DNA of 64,000 nt from Corallium rubrum. Lineage: Eukaryota > Cnidaria > Anthozoa > Scleralcyonacea > Coralliidae. A model generated the notes under the pieces. The model was given only the letters and a program-made list of their open reading frames with translations. It did not search any database and was not told the origin of the DNA. The stretch lies in NCBI GenBank assembly GCA_964035015.1, contig OZ036008.1, positions 5,737,504 through 5,801,503 of the forward strand. Direction: 5' to 3'. Each line of letters starts with the position of its first letter. Positions within the stretch are counted from its first letter, which is position 1. Below are positions 54,298 to 64,000 of the stretch, one piece after another. The translations under genes and the position numbers were made by a program.

Positions 54298-55217
54298 CTC
54301 GTCCCCAGGGCCATTTGTGGGGGCTGGGCCAAGATGGCGGCCAAGAACAAATGGCCCTGGCACAGGCTGAGCTATCACCACATTTGATTGGTCGAGATAA
54401 CTTTGGATGTTTTAGGTATTCTGATTGGTGGAAACAAGGCGGGCGGCAGGCTAACTCGCGGGCATTTGTTTTTTGGGCTCAAATTATATTCAGAATTGCC
54501 GGCTGTTAAAAAACAACTTCGAAATGAATGAAAATGTGAGGAAAGCTGGCGAAACACCCGTGAAAACGTCGGAAGAATATGTAATGATGGGTCGTGTCGT
54601 CTCTGTGCCCTGGCTGCCATACAACAAAGTCAATGGGACGACAATTCAGTGTTTTCTAAATCGGGCGAACGAAAGACTTGGTGAACAAAGTCAAAAAGTA
54701 TTTTGGCTGCGAAAGGAAAGTACACCACAGGGCCGAATTTACATCTTTGGCCATTAAGAAGCAGGGTTTTTTTCCAACAAGAGTTCTCGACGAAACGAAG
54801 CCTAAATGTTTTTCAAAACGCTGAATTGAATCCACCGAAAACTTACGAAAACAAGGCGGCCCAGTCAGACAACGGCAATCCAGTTTCTTGCGAATTTGGT
54901 ACAACGGTGAAGCAAATGATAAATAATAAGGATTTACAGATATTTATTAAAAGTGTATTTATTTTAATAATTTGACAATGTATTTGGAAATGAATGTTTT
55001 GATTGTTTTCAGTTTGGGTCAGTCAAGCTGAACTAAATATTCAGAAAATAATTGAGCCTGACTAGGCGCGATAAACTTCGTGAAGACTGGGCCGAGTCAA
55101 AAATGAGTCAAAATATGACTCATTTTTTGCAGCCTGTGCCAGGGCCATTTGTTCCCGCCATTTTGTTTTTGGCCGCCATCTTGGCCCAGCCCCCACAAAT
55201 GGCCCTGGGGACGAGGT
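54298..55217. mobile_element. MITE with CCTCGTCCCCAGGGCCATTT ends
   Basis: About 50-bp inverted repeats including GGGGGCTGGGCCAAGATGGC. Related ends occur at 19712 and 20980. Frames inside (such as 54473-54757) have no recognised domain. Confidence 0.75.
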
Positions 55218-56213
55218 TGTGGTCTATACTTTTCTCGATACTTTTATCGAACGTAGATAAGGATTTGAGCCGGTCGTCTGCTGATGACATTGAGTTCAAT
55301 GGCTGATGACTCCTTGGCGCTGGACAAAACGACCGCAGGCTCTGGGTACAAATTGAGTGCCAGGACCCGCACGGTCTTGCAAAATAAACATGGAGGCGCC
55401 GGGGAGTGGAGGATTTGTTTTACCTCGATTTTCACGCAAAAACATTGATTATGCTTCGCTTTTTCGAACAATCCTGCAGACCTAAGGTAGACAAGTTAGC
55501 TTCTACTAAATAATTTGATTACTGTCTTAAAATTTTGCACTTAATGAAGCCAATAGATCCGGCAAGAGCAAAGTGAGATACAAAAAAATTGTAATATTGG
55601 TAATATCTATATTATTTTCATTTCACTATATAGTTCGAAGAGTTTTTTTCTAAATTGTTTGGTCAATTACTGAATTAGTAGAGCATCTTTTGTAATTAAA
55701 TGAACAGCTGTTGGCTTTTTACGAGAAGTTACCTGGAATAAATATCTTGGAATCGCAGGGTTATAATCTCGGACAGCAATATAGTCGCTATTGCTTCAGA
55801 TGAATTTTGAACTTTTGAATATATTATATTTGCCACTTAACGTGTGGCAGGAGAGAAGAACAGAACTTTCGTCCTAATTGACACCAAACTCCTATGTGTA
55901 GATAACTATGACCTAGGTGTTGATTATACGGAGGGAGGAAAACCCGAGAACCCGGCGAAAAACCCTAACCACAGGAGAGACCAACTAAACTCTACTCACA
56001 AGTCCCAAGCTGGCGGAGTACGGGGTTATTCCCAAACGGTCACCCATCCTGGCTTAACTATTGGTGAGAGGCAGCGCCCTAACAGCACACGCCACCCATG
56101 CTCCCCATAAATGAAGATGAAAACAATTTATAGTTTATTATCTTTAAATAAAGATGAAAACAAACAAATAAAGATGAAAATAAAAAATAAATAAAGATGA
56201 AAACAATTTATAG

Positions 56214-56219
56214 TTTATT
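56214..56219 (-). terminator. Candidate poly(A) signal of MPEG1 copy B
   Basis: AATAAA on the minus strand about 245 nt past the stop, as in copy A. Confidence 0.4.
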
Positions 56220-56462
56220 ATCTTTATTTTCCCTTTAAATATATAATAACCAAATAACCGAAGTATCATGTTAAAGTAAGAGTTGATTACCAGGAACCGA
56301 GGAATTTAGCCACATAGGCTTAATACCGAGGTTCGAGGTTTTTTCTTTATCTGTATATACTTCCCTGGGCTTTATACAGATAAAAACTGTGCATTTATAA
56401 TGAGCAATTCAATTCAGTTTGTATGGGAGACGAAGACTTAGTATTGACGTCGGACGAGCAAA

Positions 56463-59400
56463 TTACGAGTTGAAAGACTGGTAATTACTAGAACCTTCAT
56501 TCACCGATGTGTTGCCACGACGACGTCTGACGAAGAAGGCGATGATCAGTATGCCGACTAAAAGAGTTGCCCCGATGGTTATACCAGCCGTGGCCCCTCC
56601 GCTTAATCCTCCTCCGCTAGACGAACTGTCAGAAGGCTGGGCTTTACCAAGTGATTGCGTTGACAGCTGAAGGTTCTTCATTGCACTGAAAGCTGGGTTT
56701 ATCTCCTTTGCTTTCTGGGATAAGTTCATAGACATTCTAAGAAAACAATTTATGCAATTATATTTAGTATATAGGTTTTCAAACTTGGCATGAAAAATAT
56801 GCTGTTTTGCAATTCTGCTATATGTTCTTCTCTTCTGGTTTGGTTTGGTTTGGTTTGGTTTGCTCTGTGCTAGTCTGATTTGATCTGCCCTGCTCTCGTA
56901 GTTTGCTCTGTGCTGGTCTGGGCTTGCCAGTCTAGTCGGTCTTGCCGGCTGGGCTGGGCTGGGCTGGTCTGGTCTAATCTGGTCTTGCCTTGCCTTGCCT
57001 TGCCTTGCCTTGCCTTGCCTTGTCTTTTTCTGGTCTTTTTCTGGTCTGGTCTAGTGTGGTGTGGTGTGGTGTGGTGTGGTGTGGTGTGGTGTGGTGTGGT
57101 GTGGTGTGGTGTGGTGTGGTGTGGTCTAGTCTAGTTTGGTCTGGTCTGGTCTGGTCTGGTCTGGTCTAGTCTAGTCTAGTCTAGTCTAGCCTGGTCTGAT
57201 CTTGTCTGGTCTGGTCCGGTCTGGTCCGGTCTGGTATAGTCTACTCTGCTCTGTGCTAGTCTGCTTTAGTCTGCTCTGCACTGCATTGTTCTCTGCTATT
57301 CTATTCTCGTAATGCTCTCACAGTAATACAGTACCGTTATGGAAAAATTCAAGACTTTAAATAAAACCAAAGTTCAACGAACTTACGCTGCTGTCAACTC
57401 AGTCCACATGTTGTTTACTCCCTCGTTTCTCATGTACATCTTTGCTGTGTTGTTGTTCTCAATAAGGAGAGGGAATGTAATGGCTTTGTTGCGAGTCGGT
57501 TTCTGGTGGAACGGAGGCCGACGAATGGTCGGCAGACCTTGAGACGACAACGAGTTGGTTTTGGTACAGTAGGTGATCTCACAGTCCTCGTCAATCACGG
57601 CCAAGTGTTGGGAGTAACCGTGAGGACAGTGTTTTGGCATGGCAGAAGGACCAGAGCCCATGGAAACTTTGGCCAAACCTGAGGGAAGACGTCAGAAATC
57701 ACATTAGATAGTTGGCAGTCGCTATGGATAAACATGTTGAAATACACAATACTGACAAACTCGGAGCCAAATTTGTTCATGCAGATTCTGGGAAAACTCG
57801 TTCTCAAGTCAAAATTCTATTGAAAGGGTGTTTAAAGTCGCTAAAAACGAAACCACGTACGTCATATCACTTCCTTTTCGTGACGTCATAACGTACCTTT
57901 TCGTGACGTCATAACGTTACTTTTCGTGACGTCATAACGTTAACTTTTCATGACGTCATAACGTTCCTTTTTGTAACGTCATAACGTACCTTTCCGTGAC
58001 GCCATAACGTTCCTTTTTGTGACGTCATAACGTATCTTTTCGTGACCTCATAACGTACCTTTTCGTGACGCCATAACGTTCCTTTTTGTGACGTCATAAC
58101 GTATCTTTTCGTGACCTCATAACGTACCTTTTCGTGACGTCATAACGTACCTTTTTGTGACGTCATAACGTTACCTTTTCGTGGCGTCATAGCGTTCCTT
58201 TTTGTGACGTCATAACGTACCTTTTCGTGACGTCATTGCCAAAGGATTTCCCGCCGAACAACTTATGAAACCTCCAAACGGTAAACTGTACTTCGCGCCC
58301 AATTCGTAGTCGTCACTGATGCAGACGTACATGCCCTTGGGACCAAACCGCTGGGGGTAGAATTTGATTGGACACTTTTTAGCCTTGGTGATGACGTTGT
58401 TCGTGGTGCTGCTGTAAAGACCGCCGAAGAGGTAACCTAGAAACAAGAAAAAAATGACGTGTGAGTTTGAACAACGGAAAGTGTAAATAAAGAAAATAAA
58501 CTGAGGGGGTAATCATCCTTACTCGCACTCGCAGCCGGTGGCCGAATTGCGAAGGCCGCAAATCAACGTGGCCGTGTCGAGGCCGTATCAAAGGCTCTCC
58601 AGGCAGCCGCTATACGACGCCGTTTAGACCACGAATCACAGCTAAGATGTAGGTGTTGATTTTATGGAGGGAAGAAAACAAGAGAGCCCAGAGAAAGAGA
58701 CACTTCAATCTTGTGTTACTGTTCTTTTAATCTGCTCAAGACCCACCTGAATCTTGTGCTACTGACCTTTCAGCCTGCACATCCACCTGTAGCGATTGTT
58801 GTAATTTAACTTTACTAAGGCGTTAAAATGTTTAATCTCTAGCGCGTGGTAGGTTAATTTGCAGATCATTAGTTTTACGTAGTACATTGACGTAGATAAT
58901 GTTTGTATACCGTATAACTATTTGGCAAAGAAGGTATTGGTGAGTAATCACGCAGTTTGTGTTCCTACGTAAGGACTGACGTAATGACCATGAATCCATG
59001 ATTCAGCAAGCTGACTGTCGCTGAAATGTAACATATACCTGTATAACACAGCAACTGATGTATTAGGTGAGAAGCGAGAGTGGTGAGACTCATGAGTGAC
59101 CGAGATGTGAGAGCCGAAGGTGCGATGTAGCTGGAGAAGACGTTTGTAACGTTCAGCTGTTCAATCTCGTTTGTCAATAAAGTTGTTCCAGAATCAGAGA
59201 AGAAAGCTAAGTCTCTTCACTCTGGCCCCAAAACACGCTACACACCCAGCCGGTACTCCTGGTTTTCCAGCCTGCACACCAGTACCCACCTGAATCTTGT
59301 GCTATTGGTCCTTCAGCAGCACACCAGTACGTGGTGTAGACCCCTCCACCACAGTGTGTGTTACACGACTTGAATATCCACCATCCATGACATTCAGTTT

Positions 59401-62400
59401 TGCAGTTCTCAGCCAGCTTTCCTTCGTGTAAACGAATGGCGGTGTAGCCAGAAGGACAACTAAAAAGGTGTTAAAACAGTTCATTGTATGGTTTGTGGTT
59501 GTGACTGAAATTTCTACGGCCTTAGCTGGCGCAGGTTATCCACAGCGCTATGTGCGAGTTTTGGACGCCTTCCCTTTGATTGTGCGCCTTTTCTTTGCGC
59601 GTTTTCTGGGCGCCTTCTCTTTGATTTCGCGCCTTTTTCTTCGCGCGTTCAATGCACGCCTTCTACTAAATTTCGCGCGCTTTGCCTCCCGTAAGAGAAA
59701 CCCTTTGTTACCTATATCCCTGAGTCTTGGGATTCTTCTGGGTGTAACCGACGCAAGGGTCAGTTGGCGGTGACCCTGTAGGCTGGCACGTTTGATACAC
59801 GCCACCAAACGTGAAATTCGTGAATGGACTTTTGCACGAGTGATCGTCAAGGTTCGCTTGGAAGTTGAAGTTTGGTGACTCGGCGTCGATACAGCCTGTG
59901 ATGGCGTTATTCTTGTAATAGCGCTGAAGAGATTTCAAAACCAAAGCACTCAGGTTGAACGTCACCTCCTCAGGCAGTTCGGGCAAGGTTTCGTGTGTGA
60001 CGAGGAAATGTAAGGGATCTCCCTCACGATCGATAGCAACGAGGTTGTTGATCAGGTTGTCTTCCCAGTAGGTGATCGAGAAATTTTCACGGACCGGGGG
60101 GCCTCCATACGTATATAACTGCGAGTCCATGACGTTTTTCTTATACGATTCGCTGACTGTATGAGTATTGAGATGCGAAGTTGAACCGCTGACCCCAAAG
60201 GCCCCAAAGAACGACGCACTTGCGGAGGCTTTCGTCTGTTGTCTTGTCCTTTCTGAGGAAGCCATGTACGTCCGAGAGATGTGATCAAGTTTGGCCAGGA
60301 GTCCTCCTGCGTCGACACGTGTGACGTAATGTGTGCCGTAGTCCCGGATGAGGAGGTCAGCCAGGTATCGTGCTACAGGCATATTTTTAAGCTGAAGGTG
60401 CGCGCCGATGTCCAGAAGTCTGGTTTTGAATTTCGGATGCAGTTGTGCATCGGGGTGCAGGCGGGCGGCATAAACGCGGTATCGTAGCTGCACTCGAGAA
60501 GTCGCTGCGAAGTCTTCAAACTATATAAGGAATAAGAGGGAATCAGTTAGGGTTTGTTAGGATTTTTAAAGTGACTATGAAGTGAAAAATACGTTGGCAT
60601 TTTTGTTGTTTTATTGTACAGAGGAGCATGACAGGAGCACTTCACTGAAAATTTCAAGAGCATCTGATGCGTAGTTTTCGCGCTATCAACTCTCAAAATT
60701 TGCCGTGGATAGTTTGTTTTGGGGAAATTTGGGCTTCTTGGTAACAATGCCTTATGACGTACGCAGATGGATCATTAATAGTGAAATCTATTGTTCTTAT
60801 GCATAGTTGTCCATCTGCATACGTCATAAGCATTGTTTCCGAAAGCCCAATTTTTCTCCAAGAACGACTAGCCATGGCAGACTGGGAGTTAATAGCGCGA
60901 AAACTACGCATCAGATTCTCTTGAAATTTTCAGTGAGTGCTCCTGCCATGCTCCTCTGTTCAATAAAACGACAAAAATGCCAATGAAACTTTCATTTCAT
61001 AGACACTTTAAGGCATAACAGGGAATGTTAGGGTTTCTAAGGAATAAAAGGTTCAAAGTCCGAGATCCGTCACTAGCACTGGCCAGAGCAAAATGAAAAT
61101 AGATAGAAACAGGGAAATAACCGGAGACGTGTCGTGCTTTTATTCTGGTCAATTGCTATTTATTCTATACTTTTTCGGCGTCGAGTTTTACTTGTCTCCT
61201 TTCTTGAATTTGTCATAATTTTGTATTGCCCTCCCGGGAGGCAACGAGGGCAGAAAAATAGGTCTAGGTTCGCAGGCTACTTTTGGCTCGATTCCAACCG
61301 TTGTGTGAGCCTGCGTTCCAACGCGGACCTCCACTATAGTTTTCTACAAATGTCCAATGCATCCGTAAGTCAACCCATTCGATCGCATCAATCAGCCTTA
61401 ACTGAGACCCTGTTAAAACCCCCAACAATTGAAAATTCTAAGGTAAAAGGTAAAAAAATTTATAATGAAGTAGTCATCCAATAGCAAACGTTCGGGTTTA
61501 ATTAGTGTAGTCCTTCGTCGTCACGTGTTGTACGTCCTCACGGCTCGTTGTGTGGCCCTTCGTCGTCACGTGTCCGTAGAATTTCCTTTCTTTAACCAAT
61601 TGCCTTTCTCCAACATGAACACAATAACATGACCATTGTATAATCTTGAAAGACAATGGAGCTTCCAAACCGTCCCCCTCCTAACAACTATGAATCGTTC
61701 AATACAATCATGAGACATCCATTCAATCGCATGCGTCAGAATGAGAAAAATCGCACCAAAAATCGCCTGCGTAAACGGTCCTTTAGAGGTCTCAGTTTTC
61801 GAAACACCTTCTGCAAACCATGCATGCAAACTGTCAAATGAAAAATCGACAAAAAAAATAAGAAAAACAGTCAACGAAAGTTCAAGAAAAAAGCGTAAAA
61901 TTTGAATGGCGAATTTGTCTGAGAAATTCTTTCTGGAACCAGTCCAGGCATGTGGTCAAAACCACTCTAATATAAAAGAAACTGTTGTTTTGGCTATCGC
62001 ACAGAAATCTAGAACAACACAAAAGCGGGCATGTTATAAATACGACTATACTCAATAGAAATTTACTCTTAACTCCTTTAATATAAAATAAACGATCACA
62101 CACCAAAGATACTATACTCCAAGATACTATACTCACGAGATTCTCACGTTCCTAACTCTCTCTGACTAATAATCGTTCTCAAGGTTCGACCGCATGGAAT
62201 TAATTGTTCATATTAATTAACTGTTCGCATAATTATGCATAATTACAACAGGGCATAATATAGGTTGGGTAGGCAGTCTGTTTTTATGTTATGTTATTTA
62301 TGGCGTTTTTGAACAAGTCTGAGCACATTGCAATTTTTCCCACTATTAACATAAGAGTGAAATTACATCACTATTCTTAATACACCGAAACGAACGAGTC

Positions 62401-63698
62401 TTGAGTCGTACCAGTCTTGTTTTCTACTTGTCAGCTCGCTCATATTCGAGCTATCATTTCCTTCAAATTATGAAGCTTAACCAACTACTAAAACCACCAT
62501 CTGATTAGACAACCTTTTTAAACGAAACCTCACCCCCATACCCCCCCCGGAAACCCTAAACCTAATCACACCCCCCGGAAACCCTAAACCTAACCACAAC
62601 CCCCCGGAAAAATGTCCCACCTCTCATACCCCGACCACAACACCCCTATAGAGTTTTTACCGTTATGTGTTCAAGTTTAACATCCCGCTTGTGGGATGGT
62701 TTTATTGGATGGTTAAGCTTCATAATTTGAAACCGATGATACCTCCATATTCCCATCATTCGGTTTGTTAGATTCTAGTGGCGGGTCACTTCAAAGTGCT
62801 CACATGATCTTATTCTGATTTCTGAACCGAGTTTACGAACGCAGAAAACCAACGAAATTTAAACATGAAAATAGCCTTGATTTTTTTAATTAAAATGAAT
62901 AATTAAAACAACTATATAATTTTATATAAATATAGTATTCGTTTCACTTTAATTTTCAAGCTTCGCTCGGCAGGTGTTTCGTTTTGACACGTATTTCTAT
63001 TTCGAAATTGAATTTAGTACGACTTCCCGGCTCAAAGTTTCGTTGACTGAACGGGAACTGTTCGGCAGAAACTAAAACCATATTTCTAGAGCTAATTTCT
63101 ATGGTCTTTTCCCAGTTCCAATTTCTTGGCCATTCCAGGGCAAGTCCCTTTTGCGGGTTTAGTAGAAAACCAATTGGCTAACTGACTATGCATTTCATTT
63201 GGATGTTTCAATTTCGACATTAGTGACACTTACCTGACGTTTCTTAACATCCTGATATTCGTACGAGAATGAACCACTGATGCTACCAAAGAGTGATTCA
63301 TGAGCCTCTACATTAACAGTTGTCGAGGTCATGGAACTGTAGTTGGACCAATGGTCTATGATCTCTGAATTGAGCGACGCTTTGCTTTCTTTAATCGGCG
63401 TTACATAGACATCATCTGGAATCAGATAGCGACCATCTTCTGTGGTTTTACACTGGGAATAATTCAGAAAAGTCACCATGCCAGAAACACGGTTTCTCAA
63501 GTTGTCCCACCCCAAACCAGGAAGCGCTTCGAGGCGATACGGCAAGTTATCTACTAAGCAATAATGATAGTCACCGGCAGGCCATTTCGGATTGTTGGGT
63601 TTCGGTTGAGGCTGTGTATTTCCCTCTGTTGTAACTTCAGTAGAAAGAGCCGAAGTCGACAAGGAGGCTAAGAGAACGCCGATAAAGAACCGATACAT
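56463..63698 (-). CDS. MPEG1: Macrophage-expressed gene 1 (perforin-2), copy B
   Basis: Six exons on the minus strand: 63698-63234, 60520-59712, 59459-59290, 58436-58221, 57678-57387, 56736-56463. All joins are in phase; 742 codons including the stop. Same architecture as copy A: signal peptide, MACPF domain with YGTHYVTRVDAGG, Cys-rich P2 region, one membrane helix and a tail with YQSF. Differences I can read: Asp-Gln replaced by Glu near residue 23 (3-bp loss), Pro to Leu, Arg to Gln and Lys to Glu within exon 1, Thr to Arg in the MACPF domain, and His to Tyr in exon 4. None touches a Cys or the MACPF signature, so the gene looks functional. The upstream region begins to diverge from copy A about 200 bp before the ATG. 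Confidence 0.93.
56835..57305. repeat. Pentanucleotide arrays in MPEG1-B intron 5
   Basis: Same blocks as 32880-33475; CCTTG is much shorter and GTGGT somewhat longer. Confidence 0.95.
57860..58240 (-). repeat. Exon 4 junction minisatellite, copy B
   Basis: About 16 units, three more than copy A. The added block repeats an internal group of three units. The true donor is at 58221/58220. Confidence 0.9.
58788..59242. mobile_element. Solo LTR in MPEG1-B intron 3
   Basis: 455 bp, TGTAGCG...CGCTACA, CACC on both sides; same insertion as 34889-35343, hence older than the duplication. Confidence 0.7.
60570..61007. mobile_element. TTAA-flanked foldback MITE in MPEG1-B intron 1
   Basis: 438 bp; orthologous to 36672-37111 with a 2-bp difference. 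Confidence 0.8.
61012..62341. other. MPEG1-B intron 1, nothing coding recognised
   Basis: Counterpart of 37116-38412. An extra stretch of about 35 bp near 61363-61398 is absent from copy A. Confidence 0.4.
62349..62740. repeat. Interspersed element with CCCCCCGGAAACCC, copy B
   Basis: Counterpart of 40039-40440, directly adjoining the empty TTAA site. Confidence 0.7.
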
Positions 63699-63900
63699 GT
63701 TTTCCCAAGAAGTGTCACCGCTAAAATGACTAAATGAAAATCATGCGAATTGTTTTGAAACGGTATGATATCCGGTTGTTTGTTAAATTGTCAAAAAGCT
63801 GAGCCAACACTTGAGCTCGCCGAAATAATGTAATTATGAAAGTTGGATATTGCAACATCATTTACATAAGGGGAAACCCATGATGTCATTTATGGCTTAC
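63699..63900 (-). promoter_or_regulatory. Candidate MPEG1-B promoter region
   Basis: The minus strand keeps GGGTTTCCCC, but the neighbouring CTTATATG of copy A is CTTATG here. Beyond about 63880 the two copies differ by small rearrangements. Confidence 0.3.
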
Positions 63901-64000
63901 ACAACGCTAAAAGCAAATCGTCCAGTGACGTCACAGTTATATGTCCAACACGCGAAAACGAGGCGCACTAATCCGTTTATGTTAAATTTTTGGCTGGATT

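Larger units (their letters stand above)
55249..63984. repeat. Segmental duplication, copy B (MPEG1-bearing)
   Basis: Direct-orientation copy of 31294-41675, without the 1.62-kb TTAA insertion and with altered tandem-repeat lengths. Homology ends about 16 bp before the window end. Confidence 0.95.

Noticed and set aside
54473..54757. 94-codon frame inside the 54298-55217 MITE
   Set aside because: No recognisable domain and no start or splice support; noted only as part of the element.

Overview
The window is eukaryotic nuclear DNA, most likely from a cnidarian and probably an anthozoan or coral. This rests on intron-rich genes with standard GT-AG junctions, AT-rich spacers packed with small DNA transposons, a Penelope-like retroelement, an ISL2EU-type transposon, and two macrophage-expressed gene 1 (MPEG1/perforin-2) genes. 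The species cannot be named from sequence alone.

Layout. Positions 2-882 hold what looks like the 3' end of an unidentified plus-strand gene. Positions 4632-25969 carry one long plus-strand gene that I assembled from 14 exons. Their phases join without a break and encode about 1148 residues: a SAM domain, a Ras-association (RA) domain and a long coiled coil. Its introns are filled with tandem repeats (27-bp, 12-bp, hexanucleotide and very long trinucleotide arrays) and with miniature transposons. Positions 26.0-31.3 kb are transposon debris. Positions 31294-41675 and 55249-63984 are two copies of a segmental duplication. Each contains a complete six-exon minus-strand MPEG1 gene (about 742 and 741 codons) with only about six amino-acid differences. 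Between them (41.7-55.2 kb) lies a transposon nest: a TTAA-flanked MITE, an ISL2EU element with an intact THAP/DDE transposase and a decayed YqaJ nuclease, a foldback element, a palindromic Penelope-like element with two GIY-YIG endonuclease fragments and two hammerhead ribozymes, and a THAP-related element.

How the genes relate. The MPEG1 pair encodes membrane-anchored MACPF pore-forming proteins of innate immunity. The SAM/RA/coiled-coil gene looks like a signalling or scaffold protein, and nothing visible ties it to MPEG1. The most unusual signals are: (1) introns 3 and 4 of both MPEG1 genes open with tandem copies of the preceding exon-intron junction, so they carry series of decoy 5' splice sites, and the intron 4 array also repeats the TGACGTCA motif; (2) one MPEG1 copy has a TTAA transposon insertion whose empty site survives in the other copy; (3) long complementary trinucleotide arrays flank the RA-domain exons; (4) the Penelope palindrome carries two complete hammerhead folds. 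No single operon-like novel system is evident. All gene models are inferred from reading frames and splice consensus, without transcript evidence.
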